64,000 nucleotides of DNA from contig NZ_WJPK01000002.1 of NCBI RefSeq assembly GCF_009649685.1, forward strand, positions 908,202 to 972,201, read 5' to 3'. The position numbers were made by a program, and so were the translations under genes. This DNA comes from Flavobacteriaceae bacterium EG-1. Its GTDB lineage: Bacteria > Bacteroidota > Bacteroidia > Flavobacteriales > Flavobacteriaceae. How positions within the stretch are numbered: position 1 is the stretch's first letter; every line of letters begins with the position of its first letter. The notes beneath the pieces are model-generated. The model was given only the letters and a program-made list of their open reading frames with translations, searched no databases and was not told the DNA's origin. Positions 1 through 8,646 of this stretch are shown one piece after another.

Positions 1-1
1 T

Positions 2-1456
2 GCCATTTTGATTATTTACGGTTTGTTGATGATCGGAATGGGAATTTATTTTTTAAGGAAAACCAAAACTTCAGAAGAATTTATGGTTGCGGGTCGAGGT
101 ATTCCAGCATGGGCTGCTGGAATTGCGGTCATGAGCGCTTATACCAGTAGTATTTCATACATAGCAGTTCCTGGTAAAGCCTTTGATCAAAATTGGCACC
201 CCTTAATATTTGCACTTACAGCTTTACCAGTTGCTTGGTTTGTTACCAAATATGTAATTCCACATTATAGAAAACATAAAATAATATCAGTCTATAAATA
301 TTTAGAAGATAAAATTGGAAATTGGGGTAGAGTTTATGCTTCGTTTTCGTTTGTACTTTTTATGATTGGAAGAACTGCGGTTATTCTTTACTTGTCTTCG
401 CTTTTATTAACTTCTTTTGTTGCCGTTGACATAAGTACATTAATTTTAATAATAGGCGTTATGACTATAGCTTATACCTTAATGGGTGGTATGGAAGCGG
501 TTATTTGGACAGACGTAATGCAGTCGATAATAATGATTGGAGGTCTTCTCTTTAGCGCTTATATATTAACTACAGAAGTATTTGCAGATCCAGATTTTTT
601 AATTCAAAAGGCATTTGATGAAAATAAATTTAGTCTAGGTGATTCTTCATTTTCATTAAGCAGTAGAACAATTTGGGTGATGATTATTTATGGGGTTACT
701 GAAAATATTCGAAACCTTATGGCTGATCAAAATTATACACAAAAGTATAGTGCAGTTGCTACAGAAAAGAAAGCTAAAAAATCCGTTTGGATTGCCATGC
801 TTATTTATTTGCCTCTAACCGCTATTTTTCTGTATATAGGAACAGCAATGTTCGCATTTTATTCTGGATCTGGGCACGTTTTAGACCCCTCAATAGTTAA
901 AGGAGATGAGGTTTTTCCATTTTTTATAGCAACCGAGCTTCCTACAGGATTAAAAGGATTGATTATTGCTGCTATATTAGCAGCTTCAATGAGTACTGTA
1001 GATTCAGCACTAAATTCATCAGCCACGGTGCTTTATTTGGACTACTTTAAAAAATATTTTAATCCAGATGCTTCTGAGAAAAGTAGCATTGGGTTTTTGC
1101 GTTTAATTACAATTATATGGGGGGTGCTCGGTATTGCCTTCGCATTATTATTAATAAATGCTGAAAGCGCACTAGATATCTGGTGGCAAATTTCTGGTAT
1201 ATTCGGTGGTGGTATTTTAGGTCTTTTTTTACTAGCACTATTCAATGTGAAAATTTCAAAAACTCAAGGTATTATTTCTGTTGTTTTTAGCATACTTATA
1301 ATTATTTGGGGTACCTTTTTAAGAGAATTGTCACCTAATTTTGCTTGGCTAGAATGTACGCTTGACCCCATTATTGTGGGAGCAGTAGCAACTGCAGGAT
1401 TATTATCGCTAGCTTTTGTATTTGTTTTTTTAAACAAGCAAAAAGATAGAACTTAA
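2..1456 (+). CDS. Sodium:solute symporter (SSS family), 5' end outside window
   Basis: This is an inner-membrane Na+-coupled importer of the SSS/SLC5 family, which as a group takes up sugars, inositols, sialic acids or carboxylates. The frame is open from base 2, and the only start-like codon near the edge is a TTG at 8 inside the first membrane helix, so the true start lies upstream. Some 482 residues are visible with about 12 hydrophobic segments. The Ser/Thr-rich stretch SAYTSSISYIAVPG after the first helix and AASMSTVDSALNSSATV near residue 330 are typical of the family's Na+/substrate region. A Gfo/Idh oxidoreductase starts 15 bp downstream, suggesting import and oxidation of one polyol or sugar. 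The substrate cannot be read from the sequence. Confidence 0.9.
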   Translation, partial: AILIIYGLLMIGMGIYFLRKTKTSEEFMVAGRGIPAWAAGIAVMSAYTSSISYIAVPGKAFDQNWHPLIFALTALPVAWFVTKYVIPHYRKHKIISVYKYLEDKIGNWGRVYASFSFVLFMIGRTAVILYLSSLLLTSFVAVDISTLILIIGVMTIAYTLMGGMEAVIWTDVMQSIIMIGGLLFSAYILTTEVFADPDFLIQKAFDENKFSLGDSSFSLSSRTIWVMIIYGVTENIRNLMADQNYTQKYSAVATEKKAKKSVWIAMLIYLPLTAIFLYIGTAMFAFYSGSGHVLDPSIVKGDEVFPFFIATELPTGLKGLIIAAILAASMSTVDSALNSSATVLYLDYFKKYFNPDASEKSSIGFLRLITIIWGVLGIAFALLLINAESALDIWWQISGIFGGGILGLFLLALFNVKISKTQGIISVVFSILIIIWGTFLRELSPNFAWLECTLDPIIVGAVATAGLLSLAFVFVFLNKQKDRT

Positions 1457-1471
1457 AACAGCTTTCGTTTA

Positions 1472-2464
1472 ATGGATAGAAAAATTCAATGGGGTATATT
1501 AAGTACTGCTACTATTGCTAGAGAACAGGTAATTCCTGCTATGCTTCAGAGTAAGTTTTGTAACGTTTTGGCAATTACCTCTAGAGATATAAAGAAAGCT
1601 GAAGAAATTGCAGAAGATTTTGGAATTGCAAAGTTTTATGATGATAATCAAGAACTTTTAAATGATTCTGAAATTGAAGCGGTTTATATTCCGCTACCAA
1701 ATCACTTGCATGTAGAATGGGCAAAAAAAGCACTATCAGCAGGTAAGCATGTGCTCGTAGAAAAACCGATTGCCTTAAGTAGTACTTCAGCCAAAAGCTT
1801 ATTAGATGAAGCTAAAAAATACCCAAATCTTAAAATTGCTGAAGCTTTTATGTATAAGTTTCATCCACAATGGATTAAAGCAAAAGAATTAGTAGATTCA
1901 GGAGAAATAGGTACTTTAAAAACTATACAATCTTCATTCTCTTTTTTTGATGATGATGCCCATAGTATTACTAATAATAAATCTTATGGCGGTGGAAGTT
2001 TAATGGATATTGGCTGTTATTCTATTTCCATTTCAAGATTATTATTTAATGAAGAGCCCAAAAGTGTTTTAGCCTCAATTGAATATCATTCGGAATATGA
2101 AGTGGATATTTTGGCAAATGGAATTCTTGAATTCGAAAAAGGAAGTTCTTCTTTTTTTTGTGCTACACAACTAGATTATACCCAACAAGCTCAAATTTTT
2201 GGAACTAAAGGGAGTATTAAATTTGAACTTCCATTTAATCCGCCTATTGATACTTGTTCAAAAATTTGGCTGACAAAAGATGAAATTACAACGGAAATTA
2301 AGTTCGATATATGTAATCAATATACTCTGCAGGCAGATGCTTTTTCACGTGCAATTATAGAAAATATACAATTACCGGTTCATTTAAATGATGCAATAAA
2401 TAATATGATAATAATCGAAAAATTGCATGAAAGTAATGCAGAAGGAAAACGAGTTAAAATATAG
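1472..2464 (+). CDS. Gfo/Idh/MocA family oxidoreductase
   Basis: A cytoplasmic NAD(P)-dependent oxidoreductase of 330 residues, the usual family length. The N-terminal Rossmann half starts WGILSTATIA, where the family's Gly-rich loop is partly replaced by Ser/Thr/Ala. It continues to the hallmark E97-K98-P99 (VEKPIAL), which places a catalytic lysine next to the nicotinamide. The C-terminal alpha/beta half contains the conserved MDIGCYSIS segment near residue 180. Family members oxidise or reduce sugars, inositols or dihydrodiols. The gene follows a sodium:solute symporter by 15 bp and is probably cotranscribed with it, so the two likely act on the same substrate. Inositol or an amino sugar is possible but unproven. 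ATG at 1472 is the first start in the frame. Confidence 0.88.
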   Translation: MDRKIQWGILSTATIAREQVIPAMLQSKFCNVLAITSRDIKKAEEIAEDFGIAKFYDDNQELLNDSEIEAVYIPLPNHLHVEWAKKALSAGKHVLVEKPIALSSTSAKSLLDEAKKYPNLKIAEAFMYKFHPQWIKAKELVDSGEIGTLKTIQSSFSFFDDDAHSITNNKSYGGGSLMDIGCYSISISRLLFNEEPKSVLASIEYHSEYEVDILANGILEFEKGSSSFFCATQLDYTQQAQIFGTKGSIKFELPFNPPIDTCSKIWLTKDEITTEIKFDICNQYTLQADAFSRAIIENIQLPVHLNDAINNMIIIEKLHESNAEGKRVKI

Positions 2465-2505
2465 AAACAGAAAATTATTTTTAACGATATACTAATATGT
2501 AAATA

Positions 2506-2536
2506 TTGGTTTTTGTTTTGTCGTAAAATAGATTTG
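2506..2536 (+). promoter_or_regulatory. Candidate Bacteroidota promoter for the phosphatase gene
   Basis: A TAGATTTG element (2529-2536) fits the TAnnTTTG -7 consensus of the Bacteroidota major sigma factor. A TTG lies 20 bases upstream (2506-2508). Transcription would begin about a dozen bases before the ATG at 2553. The DNA is AT-rich, so chance matches occur. Confidence 0.35.
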
Positions 2537-2552
2537 GATAATTAAAAATGTA

Positions 2553-3953
2553 ATGATGAGAATAAATAAAAGTTGTACTGTTTTTTTAATGATGGTAATG
2601 GTAGGTATATCAACATACGCTCAGCATAAACATAAAAATGGTGTAGAACATAGTCATTCACATTATACTTTGCATGATTCAATACCTGCGCATAAGTTGA
2701 TATTTCCTTCAAAAACACCAGATCGCATTATATCGAACCTTACCGAAGACCCTGCACATACAATTGCTGTAAATTGGCGTACGGATCAACAGGTTAAAAA
2801 AGGTATTGTGGAGGTGGCTTTAGCGACAGATGGGCCTGAGTTTTTATTACGAGATTTAAGAAAGGTTACAGCAAATTCTCAAATATTTGAAAATCAAAAT
2901 AGAAATGAACCACTAGTTAAGGCTACGTATCATTCTGCATTAGTATCTAATTTAGAGCCAAATACAACCTATGTATATCGTGTAGGAAATGGTGAGAAAG
3001 ATAATGGTTATTGGAGTGAATGGTTTCAAATAACAACTGCAAAAACAGGTGGCAAAGAACCTTTTAGTTTTATTTATTTTGGAGATGCTCAAAATAATGT
3101 AAAATCTTTATGGTCGCGTGTAATTCGAAATTCTTATCGCCAGTTTCCTCAGGTCGATTTTATGCTACATGCAGGTGATTTAATAAATGATAGAGATGCA
3201 AATCTGGAATGGGGTGAATGGTTTCATGCGGGCAGTTTTATTCATGCCACTGTGCCAAGCGTTATGACACCTGGCAACCACGAATATAGAGATGGAGTTT
3301 TGACTACATTGTGGAGACCTAGCTTTACTTTGCCTGAAAATGGACCCAGTGAAGCATTGAAAGAAACTTGCTTTGCAATAGATTATCAAGACATGAAATT
3401 AATTTCAATTGATAGCGAAGGTTTTGATGAAAGTATGGATGCTCGAACTGCTCAAGTAAAATGGCTCGATTCAGTATTGCAATCAAATACTAAAAAATGG
3501 ACCACAATTACTACGCATTATCCTGTTTATTCTACAAAAGAAGGTAGAGATAATTGGGAGTTAAGAGAAGCCATAAAACCATTGATTGATAAGTACGGAG
3601 TTGATTTGGTATTACAAGGTCATGACCATACATATGCAAGAGGTTTTCCTGAGAATGAAGGTAAAGGTTTAACTGTAGTTAAAAATGCAGGTACGGTGTA
3701 TGCTGTTTCTGTAAGTGGACCAAAAATGTATGAATCTCAAGACCAAAAATGGATGGTAAGAAGAGGCGAGTACACGCAGCTTTTTCAGATAATTACAGTT
3801 TCTGAAGACACTATTAGTTACGGTGCTTATACACCTATTGGTACGCTGTACGATGCCTTTGAAATTGTAAAGAAAAATGGAAAAAAGACTTTAATTAATA
3901 AAATTCCTGATAGCCCTACAAGACTAAAAAAGGATTTTATAAAAACTGAATAA
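2553..3953 (+). CDS. Secreted purple-acid-type metallophosphatase
   Basis: An exported phosphoesterase of 466 residues. A signal peptide of about 24 residues (hydrophobic core, ending TYAQ) precedes a histidine-rich linker with H25, H27, H33, H35, H37, H41 and H47. A fibronectin-III-like N-terminal domain (about 55-165) follows, as in purple acid phosphatases. The calcineurin-like catalytic domain shows the metal-ligand blocks in order: FGDAQ (D178), HAGDLIND (D209), PGNHEYRD (N242, H243), a TTHYPVY histidine and GHDHTYARG. The family hydrolyses phosphomonoesters or diesters with a dinuclear metal centre. It stands alone between an oxidoreductase and a propeller lipoprotein and has its own candidate promoter. 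The true substrate is unknown. Another phosphatase of this general type lies at 39067-40656. Confidence 0.88.
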   Translation: MMRINKSCTVFLMMVMVGISTYAQHKHKNGVEHSHSHYTLHDSIPAHKLIFPSKTPDRIISNLTEDPAHTIAVNWRTDQQVKKGIVEVALATDGPEFLLRDLRKVTANSQIFENQNRNEPLVKATYHSALVSNLEPNTTYVYRVGNGEKDNGYWSEWFQITTAKTGGKEPFSFIYFGDAQNNVKSLWSRVIRNSYRQFPQVDFMLHAGDLINDRDANLEWGEWFHAGSFIHATVPSVMTPGNHEYRDGVLTTLWRPSFTLPENGPSEALKETCFAIDYQDMKLISIDSEGFDESMDARTAQVKWLDSVLQSNTKKWTTITTHYPVYSTKEGRDNWELREAIKPLIDKYGVDLVLQGHDHTYARGFPENEGKGLTVVKNAGTVYAVSVSGPKMYESQDQKWMVRRGEYTQLFQIITVSEDTISYGAYTPIGTLYDAFEIVKKNGKKTLINKIPDSPTRLKKDFIKTE

Positions 3954-4066
3954 AATCCAATCCTGAGTGATTGGGTGACTTTGGATAAATACTTTAAAAG
4001 CCTTTTATAATTTTATTCTAACTCTGTTAAGTAGCTTTTTTCGAAGGAATTAATGACTCGTAAATC

Positions 4067-6319
4067 ATGAGATATTCTATTTTATTATTATTGTTTGTTT
4101 CCTTATCATGTAAGCAAACAGACAATAATAAAGTTGAAAATCAGCTTGATATTAGTTCGTATTATGTTGATGTTTCATTTCAGCAGGAATATCATGAAAG
4201 TTTTTTAATTGATACAGGAAAACCCAATGCGAATGATATTAGGGCGGTAGCCCCTGATTTTAATGGTAATATTTGGGTCGCAACAAAAGATGGTATTTAT
4301 CAAAAAAAAGCATTGTCTCAAGATTGGCAACCACTAATTGCGAACGTTAATCAAGGTCCTGCCTATGATGTTGCAATAGACTCCTTAGGTACCGTTTGGA
4401 TGGCAACTTGGAATGCAATTTATAGCTATAAATCTGGAGTATTGAAAAAAATGGATGGGCCTAAAGCACCAATTGCAAAACTTGTTTGTGCTAGTGAAGG
4501 GGCTTACGCTTTGGGTCCGTATGGTATTTGGTTTTATGAGAATGGAATTTGGCATAAAAAAGATTATAATACTGCTCGAAGTATACGTGCGGCTTTAACA
4601 GATAATAATGGAGGATTATGGGTGGGAACAGATGTTGGACTTTATCATTGCTCTGATGATAAAACAATGGTTTATCAAAAGAATGATGACTTAGTAAGTG
4701 CCTATGTTAAAGGTATTGATTATGATGATGAAGGAAAATTGTGGGTTGGTGGTTTGGGCGGTGTTGCTATTAGAAACGCTTCAAAAAAAGTTGCCGAAAA
4801 GCTGCCACAAGATGGTTTGCCAAATGCCAATGTTAATGTGGTGACTAAAGCGCCAGATGGAACTATGTGGATTGGCACAGATTATGGTATTTCAAGATTT
4901 AAACCTGGAAAGAAAGAATATTCAGTTCGCTTAAGCAAACGTTGGTTGATAAACAACGAGGTACGAGATATTGCATTCGATTCTCAAGGAGATGCATGGA
5001 TAGCAACTGCAAATGGAGTTAGTGCTATCAAGAACAAACAAATGACCCTTAAGACAAAAGCTGCTTATTTCTATGAAAAACTGATTACACGTCACATAAG
5101 GAAACCTTGGATTGTTGCTAGGTCTAAACTTCTTATTCCTGGGGATACAACTTCCATTATACCAGAAGATGATGATAATGACGGTGAATATACTGCAATG
5201 TATTTGGCGATGGAATCATTCCGATACGCAGCAACAAAAAGCCAAGAGGCTAAAGAAAGAGCAAAAAAGGCATTCGATTTTCTACATTATTTACGAGAAG
5301 TAACTGAAATTGATGGATTTTTTGCGCGAACAATAATACCAATCTCTTGGGAAGAATCTCATGATATGAATCGAACTTATTCGGATCATGAATTGGCTGA
5401 AGAAATTATTAAAAATCCACGACAAAAGCCTGTGGAAAAACGTTGGCACATTTCTAAAGATGGAAAGTGGAAATGGAAAGGAGATACAAGTAGTGATGAG
5501 CTATGTGGCCATCTTTTTGGCTATTACTGTTATTACACCTTAGTTGCAGACGACAAGGAAAAAGAACGTATAGCTAATCACTTTAGCAAAATTATAGATC
5601 ATTTAATTGTAAATGATTATAACTTGATAGGAGTAGATGGTAAACATACAAAATGGGGTGTATGGTCACCTCGAATTTTAAATCAGAATCCAGATTGGGT
5701 ACCTGAAAGGGCTTTGAATTCACTCGAATTACTTTCTTTCTTAAAATTTACATATCATATAACTAAAGATGAAAAATATCAAAAAGAATATTTAAAATTG
5801 ATAAATGAAGATGGGTATCTTGAAAACACAAAAATGTTGCATACTACTAATCCTGCATGGGAAACCTATTTCGATATTTATATGGCATTATATGTATATC
5901 CTCCGTTAATACAATATGAGGATAATCCACAATTTAAAAAGGAGTATGTGGGCCTTTTAAATCAATGGTTTGAAAAGAATAGGAAAACAAAAAGCTCGCT
6001 AGTTAATTTCACCTATAATTACCTTGCTGGTGGTAGTGATGAACTTGAAGCTTCCATTGAATTTTTAAAAGATGCTCCCTTAGATTTAGTTGATTGGGAT
6101 ATTGATAATGGTAAACGTGAGGATTTAAAAATAGTACGGAAACCTATTTTAGAAGAGTTACAAGTGGCTTTACGACCACCAAGTGAATCACGAGCCATTC
6201 GTTGGGATAATAATATTTATGAGGCTGTAGTAGGAAACCCTAGTCATGAGAAAGAACCTGTATATTGGCTTTTGCCCTATTGGATGGGGCGCTACCAAGG
6301 ATTGATTCAATCGGAATAG
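4067..6319 (+). CDS. Lipoprotein with N-terminal beta-propeller and C-terminal helical domain
   Basis: A 750-residue lipoprotein (signal MRYSILLLLFVSLSC, lipobox LSC). Residues 45-330 carry repeated blades of the kind IWVATKDGIYQ, LWVGTDVGLY, MWIGTDYGIS and AWIATANGVS, as in the 'two-component regulator propeller' repeats that usually form periplasmic sensor propellers. No histidine kinase or DNA-binding domain follows. Instead a helical half of about 400 residues begins near KAAYFYEKLITRHIRKP. It contains the acidic, EF-loop-like EDDDNDGEYTAMYLAME and a Trp-rich WKWKGDTSSDELCGH segment, resembling an alpha/alpha-toroid fold. The product is a clear paralogue of the gene at 8647-10848. Its function is unknown. 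A secreted carbohydrate-active enzyme or a binding protein is possible. Confidence 0.85.
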   Translation: MRYSILLLLFVSLSCKQTDNNKVENQLDISSYYVDVSFQQEYHESFLIDTGKPNANDIRAVAPDFNGNIWVATKDGIYQKKALSQDWQPLIANVNQGPAYDVAIDSLGTVWMATWNAIYSYKSGVLKKMDGPKAPIAKLVCASEGAYALGPYGIWFYENGIWHKKDYNTARSIRAALTDNNGGLWVGTDVGLYHCSDDKTMVYQKNDDLVSAYVKGIDYDDEGKLWVGGLGGVAIRNASKKVAEKLPQDGLPNANVNVVTKAPDGTMWIGTDYGISRFKPGKKEYSVRLSKRWLINNEVRDIAFDSQGDAWIATANGVSAIKNKQMTLKTKAAYFYEKLITRHIRKPWIVARSKLLIPGDTTSIIPEDDDNDGEYTAMYLAMESFRYAATKSQEAKERAKKAFDFLHYLREVTEIDGFFARTIIPISWEESHDMNRTYSDHELAEEIIKNPRQKPVEKRWHISKDGKWKWKGDTSSDELCGHLFGYYCYYTLVADDKEKERIANHFSKIIDHLIVNDYNLIGVDGKHTKWGVWSPRILNQNPDWVPERALNSLELLSFLKFTYHITKDEKYQKEYLKLINEDGYLENTKMLHTTNPAWETYFDIYMALYVYPPLIQYEDNPQFKKEYVGLLNQWFEKNRKTKSSLVNFTYNYLAGGSDELEASIEFLKDAPLDLVDWDIDNGKREDLKIVRKPILEELQVALRPPSESRAIRWDNNIYEAVVGNPSHEKEPVYWLLPYWMGRYQGLIQSE

Positions 6320-6335
6320 TGGTTGTTTTAAAATT

Positions 6336-8306
6336 TTAATCATTTTTATAGTAGTAAAAATAACCGTCTTCAGCACCTAAAAGAAGGTCTGGTTTGCCTT
6401 TTTTGTCCCAATTTACAAATGTGGGACTAGTTGTATGTCCAGCTAATTTTACCTTTGAAATGTCTCCGTTAAATTTAAATTCAACCTTATCTTTAGTTTG
6501 ATTAGTGTTCTCTAAAAGTGCTGCGTTAATACCATTGATAACGATATCTGTATCGCCATCAGCATCCCAATCACCAAAAGCAATTTTTCTACGACCACTA
6601 CTTCCATATTTTTTCTCACTTAGTCGTAATGGTCCATTCATTTTATTAACAAAATTATTCTTACGGTCGTAAGTTCCATTTGTGGTTTGAAATATACGAT
6701 TACCAGGTTTTAGCATTAAATCTGTACCATTTTTGTAGCGTTCGTAATAACTTAAATAACCTTCTTGGTCTAACATTATTAAATCCATTAAACCATCTTT
6801 GTTCCAATCTACAGCATTTGGAGTAGTTCTCCATTGGGTAACTAAAGTATTGGGTTCAGGATTCCACCAATTCCATTCTGGTTTAGGAGTATCCTTATCC
6901 CATTTTACTTTTATAGGTTGTTCTTTGGCTAGTTTTGGATTTCCTTTTGATCCAATGTTCTCATACCAAATTACTTTACCCCAGACAGAATTCACTAGAA
7001 TATCTTTTAAGCCATCATTGTTCCAATCTTCAACAGATAAAGTTGTATATCCCCATTTAGCTTCACAAGGTCCTTGAATAGAGCCATTTTCGCCGGCTTG
7101 TATTCTTATTATTTTACCATCACTTTCTAAATATTTTGGGGCATCCCATTTAGGAGTGTCTGATCCATCTAAATTTTCAATAAACGAAATATAACCTGCA
7201 GAATTTCCCGAAATTAAATCTTCATCACCGTCATCATCCCAGTCCGTACTATAAGGGGTTGCAAGTGCTCCAAATTTAACATGCTCGGCTCTTTGTTTAA
7301 AATATTTAGGGTTTTCAAAAACTGGAATACCATTCTTAGTTTTACCCGAATTCTCTACAAAGGCTACGCGACCATCTTCATCGCCCACAACCAAATCAAT
7401 ATCGCCATCTTTATCCCAATCTATAGAAACTGGCAAAATCATTTCTAAATCCATTTTTAAAACTCCTGTCTCATTTTCAAGATATTTTCCCTTAGCGTAT
7501 TTCGGTTTTTCACGAGTGCCAATATTCTCAAAATAGGTGAACTTGTCTAGAAACTCTCCACAGATAATATCAAGGTCACCGTCATTGTCATAGTCATCAA
7601 AATTTGGAGAAGGTGCACCGTAAACATCAATAGGTTCACCACCGGCAAGTATTTTGTCTTTCAGTTTATATTCTCCTTTGTCATATTCAATAAGATAAAC
7701 GTAACCATGTAGCGGGCCATTGGTCCATACGCCATTATCATTAAAAGCATTGTCCCAACCATAATCTTCTCCATCTTGTATGCCGACGATAATATCTAAA
7801 TCACCGTCATTTTCATAATCAACATATTTCCATTGGTTAAAGCGAATGTTGTTATGTAGTTTTGAAAAAGATTTACTAGGAAATAAGGAAACTCCTTTTT
7901 TATCAAAAGAGTTTTTAAAATCTAATAGTTCTTTACCAGGTGTTAAAAAACGAGCTTGTCCATTTATATATGAAACTTGAATATGTTTAATTGGTTTGCT
8001 GACTTTAACCGGTGGTTCAAAAACAGGAAACGCTTCATTACTTTTATTTTCGAAATAGTAGATTCCGTTAAATGGAACATCGTTACAAGAAACCAGTAAA
8101 TCTAAATCACCATCTTCATCATAATCTATTGGAAGCGGAGACGCCCATAATCCAACCCCTAAATCAACTGTGAGATTTGGGTTGTTATATGCTAATCTTT
8201 CAAATTTTGGAGATTTAGTTTTAGTGAATTGATTTGTTCCTTCATTTACATCATAAGCTAGAATTAGAAATATAGTAACTAAAAAAAGGGGTTTGTTCCA
8301 ACTCAT
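6336..8306 (-). CDS. Secreted FG-GAP/VCBS repeat protein
   Basis: A 656-residue exported protein (hydrophobic N-terminus MSWNKPLFLVTIFLILAY) made almost wholly of FG-GAP/VCBS-type repeats. Nine Ca2+-binding loops can be read, including DYDEDGDLDLLV, DYENDGDLDIIVG, DYDNDGDLDIICG, DWDKDGDIDLVVG, DWDDDGDEDLISG, DWNNDGLKDILV, DWNKDGLMDLIML and DWDADGDTDIVI. The last, NWDKKGKPDLLLG, is degenerate. Such repeats form integrin-alpha-like beta-propellers and often bind polysaccharide or serve as surface scaffolds. No catalytic domain is visible. It is transcribed towards the propeller lipoprotein at 4067-6319, with only 16 bp between stops. It starts 340 bp from, and divergent to, the paralogous propeller gene at 8647. 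The sandwiched position suggests a shared process. Confidence 0.85.
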   Translation of the reverse strand: MSWNKPLFLVTIFLILAYDVNEGTNQFTKTKSPKFERLAYNNPNLTVDLGVGLWASPLPIDYDEDGDLDLLVSCNDVPFNGIYYFENKSNEAFPVFEPPVKVSKPIKHIQVSYINGQARFLTPGKELLDFKNSFDKKGVSLFPSKSFSKLHNNIRFNQWKYVDYENDGDLDIIVGIQDGEDYGWDNAFNDNGVWTNGPLHGYVYLIEYDKGEYKLKDKILAGGEPIDVYGAPSPNFDDYDNDGDLDIICGEFLDKFTYFENIGTREKPKYAKGKYLENETGVLKMDLEMILPVSIDWDKDGDIDLVVGDEDGRVAFVENSGKTKNGIPVFENPKYFKQRAEHVKFGALATPYSTDWDDDGDEDLISGNSAGYISFIENLDGSDTPKWDAPKYLESDGKIIRIQAGENGSIQGPCEAKWGYTTLSVEDWNNDGLKDILVNSVWGKVIWYENIGSKGNPKLAKEQPIKVKWDKDTPKPEWNWWNPEPNTLVTQWRTTPNAVDWNKDGLMDLIMLDQEGYLSYYERYKNGTDLMLKPGNRIFQTTNGTYDRKNNFVNKMNGPLRLSEKKYGSSGRRKIAFGDWDADGDTDIVINGINAALLENTNQTKDKVEFKFNGDISKVKLAGHTTSPTFVNWDKKGKPDLLLGAEDGYFYYYKND

Positions 8307-8646
8307 AAGGCTTAAAATGAATTCGTTATTTGTGATTAGAATAAATATACTAATGATTTTAATATGTAATCACTTAATAATTGATTTGTTTTTATGGAAA
8401 ATTAACCCATTTGTAACTTTTTAAGCCCTTAGGTCTTAAATGTGTTTTTTTAGAATATTTTGTAAAATATGTTGTTTTTTACTTGAAAATCATATAATTG
8501 CATGTTATGATCACTAATATTAAAGAGTTTAGCCTAAATTTTTAATTTTCTGTTAGGTCAATATTTAATGTATATTAATCAATAATGATGAAATAAGAAC
8601 TGAGGTATATAGGTAATTTTATCAATTGATAAAATTCTATATTATT
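8307..8646. other. 340-bp divergent intergenic region
   Basis: The only gene-free stretch longer than 300 bases. It separates the divergent FG-GAP gene and the second propeller gene and is very AT-rich with long T runs. It should hold two promoters, but I could not assign convincing -7 and -33 elements. The only clear structure is the perfect palindrome at 8615-8636. No small ORF or RNA gene was recognised. Confidence 0.6.
8615..8636. promoter_or_regulatory. 22-bp perfect palindrome upstream of propeller gene
   Basis: The bases AATTTTATCA, AT and TGATAAAATT form an uninterrupted perfect 22-bp palindrome ending 10 bases before the ATG at 8647. The flanking pair (T at 8614, C at 8637) does not match, so the symmetry stops sharply. 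It could be an operator for a dimeric repressor or a hairpin that covers the start region. AT-richness raises the chance of coincidence, but a perfect 22-mer in this position is notable. Confidence 0.5.

Noticed and set aside
3957-3975. Hairpin after the first phosphatase gene as terminator
   Set aside because: CCAATC/GATTGG is short and no T run follows.
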